From the IMG/VR virus record IMGVR_UViG_3300009545_000047, positions 1 to 33,437 of that record: 33,437 nucleotides of DNA. One strand, 5' to 3'. Under the pieces are notes generated by a model, which saw only the letters and a program-made list of their open reading frames with translations, was not told the origin of the DNA and did no database searches. Position numbers and translations under genes: made by a program. Below are positions 29,031 through 33,437 of the stretch, piece by piece. How positions within the stretch are numbered: the first letter of the stretch is position 1; each line of letters starts with the position of its first letter. This DNA is from a virus.

Positions 29031-30236
29031 GTGGCCATACCGAGCGAAGACGATCTTCGCGCGGCTGCGGAAGCGGCTGCGTCGTACCCAACGAAACAGG
29101 CTGCGGCCGATGCGTTGAAACTACCGGTCACGACGTTTAAGGACCGGCTGAAGGCTGCGGCTCGCAAAGGCATCGCGCCGGGCCATTGGAACGGCGGAGT
29201 TGCGCCAGGCTATTTGATGGGCAAGGTGACGGTCCATCGGAAAGATGGCGGTGTCATTGAAACTTGGGAGCGCCAGCATCCCGATCAAGACTTCTACGAA
29301 GCAATCCAGTCTGGCATCGCTGCGTTTGTAGCCGATCAACCCCCAATGGCTATTCCGAGCGTGGCGCCGAAATCCCGCGACAAGGATGTCATCCCCTTCA
29401 TCCAGATCGGCGACGCCCATTTCGGCATGCTGGCGCACGAAGCGGAAACCGGCGCCAACTTCGACTTGAAGATTGCCGAGCGTGAAATGCTCGCGGGGTT
29501 CAGCACCCTCATCGATGAAAGCGAGCCGACCGAGCGCCTGTTTATCAACGACGTTGGCGACTTCACGCACTACGAAAACATGAAGGGCGAGACGGAGGCC
29601 AGCGGGCACAAGCTGGATTACGACGGCCGCTTCCCGAAGATGATCGACGTGTACGCGCGCACCATGCGGGCTCTGGTCGATAAGGCGCTCTCCAAAGCCC
29701 AGGTCGTGGATATCGCGATCAACCAGGGCAACCATAGCCGAACCAACGATATCTGGATGGCGACGCTGCTGCGCGAAGTCTATGGCCACACCGGCCGCGT
29801 CAACGTCCTGAACAACCGCACGCCGTTCATTGCCTATCGCATGGGCAACACGTTCGTGATGACGCACCATAGCGACAAGTGCAAGCCGGCGCGCCTCGCG
29901 CACGTCATGGCCACGGACTTCCGGCAGGATTGGGGCGAAACGCGATATCGATATATCGATATCGGCCACATTCACCACAACATGGTATCCAAGGAGCATC
30001 CCGGCGCACAAATCGAAAGCTGGAACCAGCTCGCCAACAAAGACCAGTGGGCATCCGACAACGGCTATCGCGCCAGGCAGTCCATATCCGTCGTAGAGCG
30101 CAGCCGCACCTACGGTGAGCGCCGCCGCCGCCTGCTCACCATTGACGAGATCCGAGACGGCATCGAGGCCGCGTGCCGGAAGCGTGGCGATGTCATTCCC
30201 TACCGTCCGGCAGAGATAAGGGCATTCGCAGCATGA
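29031..30236 (+). CDS. HTH-calcineurin-like metallophosphoesterase
   Basis: 401 residues from a GTG with AGGGAGG 5 nt upstream. Residues 5-50 look like an HTH (YPTKQAAADALKLPVTTFKD). The phosphoesterase core follows: D128 and H130 (IGDAHFG), D177 (VGDFTH), N234 and H235 (QGNHS), H279-H280 (MTHHS) and G312-H313-x-H315 (DIGHIHHN). All two-metal ligands of the family are present. Members hydrolyse phosphodiesters of nucleic acids or nucleotides. The HTH suggests a DNA target, but substrate and role are unknown. A long antisense frame over it is a shadow. A 22-bp palindrome lies at 29943-29964. Confidence 0.75.
   Translation: MAIPSEDDLRAAAEAAASYPTKQAAADALKLPVTTFKDRLKAAARKGIAPGHWNGGVAPGYLMGKVTVHRKDGGVIETWERQHPDQDFYEAIQSGIAAFVADQPPMAIPSVAPKSRDKDVIPFIQIGDAHFGMLAHEAETGANFDLKIAEREMLAGFSTLIDESEPTERLFINDVGDFTHYENMKGETEASGHKLDYDGRFPKMIDVYARTMRALVDKALSKAQVVDIAINQGNHSRTNDIWMATLLREVYGHTGRVNVLNNRTPFIAYRMGNTFVMTHHSDKCKPARLAHVMATDFRQDWGETRYRYIDIGHIHHNMVSKEHPGAQIESWNQLANKDQWASDNGYRARQSISVVERSRTYGERRRRLLTIDEIRDGIEAACRKRGDVIPYRPAEIRAFAA
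29943..29964. repeat. 22-bp perfect palindrome inside phosphoesterase gene
   Basis: The half CGATATCGATA is followed immediately by its exact reverse complement with no spacer. It encodes the RYRYIDI part just before the GHIHH metal motif. It is an unusually long perfect palindrome for coding DNA at this GC content. Confidence 0.6.
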
Positions 30237-30508
30237 GCGACGCAATCTCATACCTCGAACGCGCCGAGGAACTTCTAGGCGAGCGCGGCCAGACCTACGA
30301 CAAGCCGACAGGTGAGCGGTACATGGTCAATGCCGTCACCGCGTTTAACGCGATCACTGGAAACAAGCTGTCCGAGGGAGACGGCTGGCTGTTCATGCAG
30401 ATCGTGAAGGATGCGCGGCAGTGGCAGCGGCCAGAGTACCACAGGGATTCCGCCGTCGATTGTGTCGCATATGCAGCGCTGAAGGCTGAAGCGCTCGGCT
30501 GCGCGTAA
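30233..30508 (+). CDS. DUF6378-like phage protein
   Basis: 91 residues from an ATG in an ATGA overlap. The pattern RAEELLGERGQTYDKPTGER, then FNAITGNKL, FMQIVKDARQWQRPEYHRDS and VDCVAYAALKAEALG is what I recall of DUF6378, small helical phage proteins distantly MazG-like. The conserved D-x-x-VD-x-x-YAAL end is the diagnostic part. No function has been settled. Family recalled from motif, not searched. Confidence 0.6.
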   Translation: MSDAISYLERAEELLGERGQTYDKPTGERYMVNAVTAFNAITGNKLSEGDGWLFMQIVKDARQWQRPEYHRDSAVDCVAYAALKAEALGCA

Positions 30509-30523
30509 CCAAAGGATTCACCC

Positions 30524-30958
30524 ATGACGCCCTCGAAAGCATGCGAGGCCCTTATCAAGGGCTTCGAACAATGCCGGCTGACCTCGTACATGCCGACAGC
30601 GCACGACGTTCCTACGATCGGCTGGGGCTCGACAGGCCCCGACATCCACATGGGCATGACTTGGACGCAGGAACAGGCCGATGCGCGGTTTGCAACGGAT
30701 CTCAATCGCTTTGCGAACAGCGTTGAAGCGATGCTGGCAGGCTCGAAAACGACGCAGGGACAGTACGATGCGATGTGCAGCCTCGCGTACAATATCGGAG
30801 CTGAGAACTTCCGAAAATCCACACTACGTCGCCTTCATCTTGCGGGGAAGAGCGATCAGGCGGCTGCGCAATTCGACGTCTGGAACAAGCAGGCGGGAGT
30901 AGTTCTGAAAGGGCTGGTCCGTCGCCGCGCTGCCGAGAAGGCGATGTACCTGTCATGA
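30524..30958 (+). CDS. Endolysin, GH24 lysozyme
   Basis: 144 residues. T4-type lysozyme pattern: catalytic E15 in IKGFEQCRLTSY, then the VPTIGWGSTG turn with T31, and AMCSLAYNIGAENFRKSTLR and GLVRRRAAEKAMYLS. No signal peptide or SAR helix is obvious, so export depends on the holin. It cuts peptidoglycan glycan strands at the end of infection. Stop overlaps the holin start (ATGA). Confidence 0.9.
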   Translation: MTPSKACEALIKGFEQCRLTSYMPTAHDVPTIGWGSTGPDIHMGMTWTQEQADARFATDLNRFANSVEAMLAGSKTTQGQYDAMCSLAYNIGAENFRKSTLRRLHLAGKSDQAAAQFDVWNKQAGVVLKGLVRRRAAEKAMYLS

Positions 30959-31302
30959 AACCACAGCCCGCAACCTACGCGGAACGCCTGCGGGGCACGA
31001 TGAGCTGGGCTTTGTTCGGCGCCGGGCTCGTCTGTACGGCCATGTCTATCGGCGTTGACCTAGTCGTCTGGCTTGGCCCGTGGCCGGCAGGCACCGAGCA
31101 TCAACGCCTGTCCATTCTCGGCTGGTCGTTGCTCGGCACGTTGGCGGGCATGCTTGCCGTCATCATCTCGCTAGCGATCGGCGGCCCTGTCGGGCGCTTC
31201 CGCGCAAACGTCGGACGCACTGGCCTTGGCCTGGAAGCCGAGGATCACGACCAGCCGCCCGCTGCGACTGTCACCACCACAACGAAGGTAGAGACGCCAT
31301 GA
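30955..31302 (+). CDS. Holin, two membrane helices
   Basis: 115 residues. Two hydrophobic segments, WALFGAGLVCTAMSIGVDLV (about 18-40) and LGWSLLGTLAGMLAVIISLA (about 55-75), are followed by a polar tail rich in D, P and T. It lies between the endolysin and Rz, ATGA-coupled to both, which points to a holin although the family is not named by any motif. It would make the inner-membrane lesion that releases the endolysin. Confidence 0.65.
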   Translation: MKPQPATYAERLRGTMSWALFGAGLVCTAMSIGVDLVVWLGPWPAGTEHQRLSILGWSLLGTLAGMLAVIISLAIGGPVGRFRANVGRTGLGLEAEDHDQPPAATVTTTTKVETP

Positions 31303-31838
31303 TGGCCCTGGAAACCGCCCTGTCGTTCGCCTGGCGCCACTGGAAAGCATTCCTGAGTGTCGGGCTCGCTATCGCCGTGCTGGGCTATATCGGCATCCTG
31401 AAGGGCGACGTATCCCACTACAAGAAGCTGTCCACCCAGCTCGCCGAGCAAAACAGAATGCTCGAAGCGACGTACACGGCAGCCCAGCAAACCGCCCGCG
31501 CAAACAATATCGAGGCGGTTCGCAGGGTCGAAGCTGACACGACGAAAATCTCAGAGGACAAGCAACATGAAATTGAAGCGCAGTTGGCTGGCGCCCGCGC
31601 TCTTGCTGACGCTTATCTTAAGCGCCTGCGGGGAGCATCCGGCGACACTCAAGGTCATCCCGGACAAGCCGGCCTATCCGAAGCTACCGGCGCCCCCGGC
31701 GATCCTGGCGGAACCAATCGAGTGCCCGTCGTGGATGCTGGAGACGTGCAAGTCTGCACCAAAAACACCGTCGTCGCGCTAGGCTACCAGCGGTTTTACG
31801 GAGAGGTCCGCGCTCGTTACGACGCTCTCACGCAATAG
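31299..31838 (+). CDS. Rz: Inner-membrane spanin (Rz-like)
   Basis: 179 residues from an ATG in ATGA overlap with the holin. An N-terminal membrane helix (FLSVGLAIAVLGYIGILKG) is followed by a long periplasmic coiled coil (LSTQLAEQNRMLEATYTAAQ; DKQHEIEAQLAGARALADAY), then a Gly/Pro-rich tail and CTKNTVVALGYQRFYGE. The Rz1-type lipoprotein is encoded inside it in another frame. Together they bridge and fuse inner and outer membranes in the last lysis step. Confidence 0.82.
   Translation: MMALETALSFAWRHWKAFLSVGLAIAVLGYIGILKGDVSHYKKLSTQLAEQNRMLEATYTAAQQTARANNIEAVRRVEADTTKISEDKQHEIEAQLAGARALADAYLKRLRGASGDTQGHPGQAGLSEATGAPGDPGGTNRVPVVDAGDVQVCTKNTVVALGYQRFYGEVRARYDALTQ
31567..31782 (+). CDS. Rz1: Outer-membrane spanin lipoprotein (Rz1-like), embedded in Rz
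   Basis: 71 residues wholly inside the Rz gene in another frame, with GAGG 9 nt before its ATG. Signal peptide KLKRSWLAPALLLTLILSAC with lipobox LSAC at 18-21, so C21 should be lipidated. The mature part is proline-rich (PDKPAYPKLPAPPAILAEP), as in known Rz1 proteins. The embedded arrangement matches lambda Rz/Rz1 exactly. Confidence 0.85.
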   Translation: MKLKRSWLAPALLLTLILSACGEHPATLKVIPDKPAYPKLPAPPAILAEPIECPSWMLETCKSAPKTPSSR

Positions 31839-31873
31839 GCGACGTGGACACGAGGAAAGTAACGACTCAAGCA

Positions 31874-31896
31874 GAATGCCCACGGCTTGGGTGTTT
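31874..31896 (+). terminator. Possible terminator at end of late operon
   Basis: GAATGCCCA-CGGCT-TGGGTGTTT can form a nine-pair stem with three G-T pairs, followed by only a few pyrimidines. It lies between the end of Rz and the converging gene, where a late terminator is expected. The wobble pairs make it usable only for plus-strand transcripts. Confidence 0.3.
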
Positions 31897-32159
31897 CAGG
31901 CCGATTCTTCCAACAAAGCAAGTTCGGCCTTTTCCAGTTCGGCGCGACCGCGTTCGGTCAGCGTCACCCGCCAGCCAGCGGGGTCGTCGTCCTTGCTGAA
32001 TCCTGTCAGCAGGCCCGGACGGGTTCGGTTGATGATCGCCAGCGTAAATGCGCGCGGTTCCAAACCGGTGAAAGTCTGGGTCGCGTATCCTCCGTCGCCA
32101 GCATCGCGCACTGCCTGAAGAGCGCTGATCTGCTCAGGTCGGAAATCAATCGTGGCCAT
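31896..32159 (-). CDS. Hypothetical winged-helix-like protein
   Basis: 87 residues with AAGGAG before the ATG. FRPEQISALQAVRDAGDGGY, then LAIINRTRPGLLTGFSKDDD, WRVTLTERGRAELEKAE resembles a small winged helix in which LTERGRAELE is the common terminal helix. Last gene of the leftward block, convergent with Rz. The family is inferred by eye. Confidence 0.6.
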   Translation of the reverse strand: MATIDFRPEQISALQAVRDAGDGGYATQTFTGLEPRAFTLAIINRTRPGLLTGFSKDDDPAGWRVTLTERGRAELEKAELALLEESA

Positions 32160-32209
32160 GTGTTACACCTTACTCCTTTCCTCTACCGAACGCTACCGAT
32201 TGGCCTATC

Positions 32210-32428
32210 TCAGGGATTGGGAGAGACAGTGGGGTTGGGTCCATAGTGCCAGTTCCAGTACCCGGTGATGGGGCAACGCTCTCGGCGTTCCAGCTTCCAA
32301 GCGCCCTTGCGCACCAGTTCTTTGACATTCCAACCTGGCGTTCCATAGGCGACGTTCGTCAAGTCTGACAGGATCGCAAAGCCCTTATCGGCCAGCGCGA
32401 TTTGCTCGTCAGTCAGGTCGTATTCCAT
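32210..32428 (-). CDS. Small hypothetical protein
   Basis: 72 residues from the ATG at 32428, chosen because AGGAGG lies 8 nt upstream; an ATG at 32434 has only 2 nt spacing. It reads MEYDLTDEQIALADKGFAIL, then PGWNVKELVRKGAWKLERRE and a Trp/Tyr/Pro-rich tail (YWNWHYGPNPTVSPNP). No family is recognised. A gap of 50 bp to the next gene holds only its ribosome site. Confidence 0.55.
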   Translation of the reverse strand: MEYDLTDEQIALADKGFAILSDLTNVAYGTPGWNVKELVRKGAWKLERRERCPITGYWNWHYGPNPTVSPNP

Positions 32429-32499
32429 CACCATCTCCTCCTCACCCAATGTATAGCAGCAGCAGATCATGGTTTAGCGCATCGCTATGCGACCGGGCT

Positions 32500-32940
32500 C
32501 TATTCGCTTCGCTCACCAAGCCCCTTTGGGTCTTGGCCTTCGGTGACGATCCCTTGCGCGGCAAGTCGAAGCAACGCTTGCTTGTGCAGCGCGTCGGTCA
32601 ACTCCATCGCCTTTTCGGTCCGATTATACGACTGCATCGGCTCGACATTAAGCCAGCTGCCCTGTCGCTTGACCTCCTCCATTTCTTCATCGGTCAATAG
32701 ACGCGAGCGCAACGCCCACCAAAGGTCGCGCCGCTCCTGTTCCCACTCGCGCTGGCGTTTCAGCGAGGCCTCGTCTACGATCCATTGCCATTTCTCCGGC
32801 TCAACTTCTTCCTTGCGATATGGCGTTCCGTTTATGTTGAGATTGTTGTTGAACTCCCAATAAGGGCTGCTTTTGTCAGGTGGTGCTGTATCCGGCCACT
32901 TGTGTTCTATGGCTGGCGTCCGTTTTGGAAACAGCGACAT
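32500..32940 (-). CDS. Hypothetical charged protein
   Basis: 146 residues. Tryptophan- and charge-rich: IVDEASLKRQREWEQERRDL, then WWALRSRLLTDEEMEEVKRQ and KAMELTDALHKQALLRLAAQ. Predominantly helical in the second half; the first third is proline-rich and probably extended. No family is recognised. It is a middle gene of the leftward block. Confidence 0.55.
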   Translation of the reverse strand: MSLFPKRTPAIEHKWPDTAPPDKSSPYWEFNNNLNINGTPYRKEEVEPEKWQWIVDEASLKRQREWEQERRDLWWALRSRLLTDEEMEEVKRQGSWLNVEPMQSYNRTEKAMELTDALHKQALLRLAAQGIVTEGQDPKGLGERSE

Positions 32941-32952
32941 ATCAAGAATCCT

Positions 32953-33057
32953 TTATGCGTTAGCTCGATTGAAGCGCGTAGCGGCAAGACGCGCAAGCGG
33001 CTTGATCCGAAGGACGAAAGCGACGGTTCCGCGCAGCGGAAAACGCCATAACTTCAT
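32953..33057 (-). CDS. Tiny very basic protein
   Basis: 34 residues, eight of them arginine or lysine (MKLWRFPLRGTVAFVLRIKP..., ending RLAATRFNRANA). Its ATG overlaps the stop of the DUF551-like gene (ATGA), so it is translationally coupled. Too short for a family call. A longer frame through 33219 overlaps the DUF551 gene and is rejected. Confidence 0.4.
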   Translation of the reverse strand: MKLWRFPLRGTVAFVLRIKPLARLAATRFNRANA

Positions 33058-33437
33058 GACTCTGGTATCGGCGCTACGTCGAGCATGGCGGCGGGAGGGG
33101 CTGGAAGCGGTTGCCAGTGGGTCGGGAAGCCTTGCGGCGTACCTGTCACGCTCGAAAGATACCCCTGCCTGTGCTGCCCGCCAACCGGCACGAAACCCGG
33201 TTCGTCCGAATTGTCCCAATAGGCGGCCATCATGTACTCGCCTACCATCCGCTCATTCGGCTTCCAGATTAGTATCGGCTCACCATCCTTCGGCGCCGTC
33301 TCGATCGGTCTCCACCCCTCTGGCTGCTGTGCAAAGGCGACAGCAAGCTCGATAGCATCGCTGGCGAGGATGAAGATGTCACGGCCCTGAGTTGAAAAAG
33401 CATGGCTCGCCACACTCGAATAGCGACCTGACTCAGC
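33054..33437 (-). CDS. DUF551-like protein, probably cut by window end
   Basis: A GTG at 33413 would give 119 residues, but the frame stays open to base 33437 with protein-like residues (AESGRYSSVASHAFST), so the true start may lie outside the window. The core QPEGWRPIETAPKDGEPILI and the close PTHWQPLPAPPA match DUF551, short phage and host proteins with the W-P-I-xx-APKDG motif and HW-PLP end, function unknown. It is the first visible gene of the leftward block. If the ends join, it follows the gene at 1-113. Confidence 0.7.
   Translation of the reverse strand, partial: AESGRYSSVASHAFSTQGRDIFILASDAIELAVAFAQQPEGWRPIETAPKDGEPILIWKPNERMVGEYMMAAYWDNSDEPGFVPVGGQHRQGYLSSVTGTPQGFPTHWQPLPAPPAAMLDVAPIPES

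Noticed and set aside
29121-30251. 376-codon minus-strand frame over the phosphoesterase
   Set aside because: Antisense to an enzyme with all catalytic motifs; the long frame is a by-product of high GC.
1-33437. CRISPR array, tRNA genes, insertion sequences, integrase
   Set aside because: Looked for spaced repeats, tRNA arms, transposase and tyrosine- or serine-recombinase motifs in the frames; none seen.
1-33437. Direct terminal repeat at the two window ends
   Set aside because: The first and last ~30 bases share no visible repeat, so circularity is not shown by sequence identity.

Overview
The window reads as one nearly complete genome of a temperate-type siphophage (double-stranded DNA, HK97-like head, long non-contractile tail). 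No flanking host gene is visible. The host is most likely an alphaproteobacterium, and protein style and GC content (roughly 60%) suggest a sphingomonad-like one. The strongest support is the tail-end order tape measure, DUF2460, DUF2163, NlpC/P60 peptidase, large tip protein. That order is shared with the Rhodobacter-type gene transfer agent and many alphaproteobacterial phages. The host guess is inference.

Layout. (1) 1-1419, minus strand: a tightly coupled leftward early operon of small accessory proteins (DUF6197-like, a zinc-ribbon protein, and one gene broken by an in-frame TAG), driven by a promoter near 1454-1482. (2) 1420-2212: the immunity region, with a leftward HTH repressor, a divergent Cro-like gene and three near-identical 15-bp operator sites. 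(3) 2212-7507, plus strand: the early/replication operon, with many ATGA-coupled small genes, a RusA resolvase, a free-standing DnaA domain IV protein, an adenine-type DNA methyltransferase, and a putative initiator that carries tandem repeats inside its own gene. It is followed by a strong terminator (7564-7597). (4) 7705-13830: two tiny genes, an HNH nuclease, a candidate cos region, terminase small and large subunits, portal, ClpP-type protease and major capsid. The capsid gene is flanked by two UUCG-loop hairpins. (5) 13848-27547: connectors, tail tube, frameshifted tail chaperone pair, tape measure, GTA-like tip and fibres. (6) 27623-28690: an acyltransferase cargo gene and a converging zinc-ribbon gene. 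(7) 28783-31838: membrane protein, HTH-phosphoesterase, DUF6378-like protein, endolysin, holin, and Rz with embedded Rz1. (8) 33437-31896, minus strand: a second block of small leftward genes running back into the lysis cassette.

How it works together. The repressor probably binds the three sites to shut both early promoters. The rightward operon would recruit or mimic host DnaA at an origin inside the initiator gene. Late transcription would make the packaging, head and tail genes, and the lysis set finishes the cycle. If the two window ends join, regions 8 and 1 form one leftward operon and the window is a circular or circularly permuted genome. No integrase, excisionase, partition gene, tRNA or CRISPR array was seen, so how lysogeny would be maintained is open.
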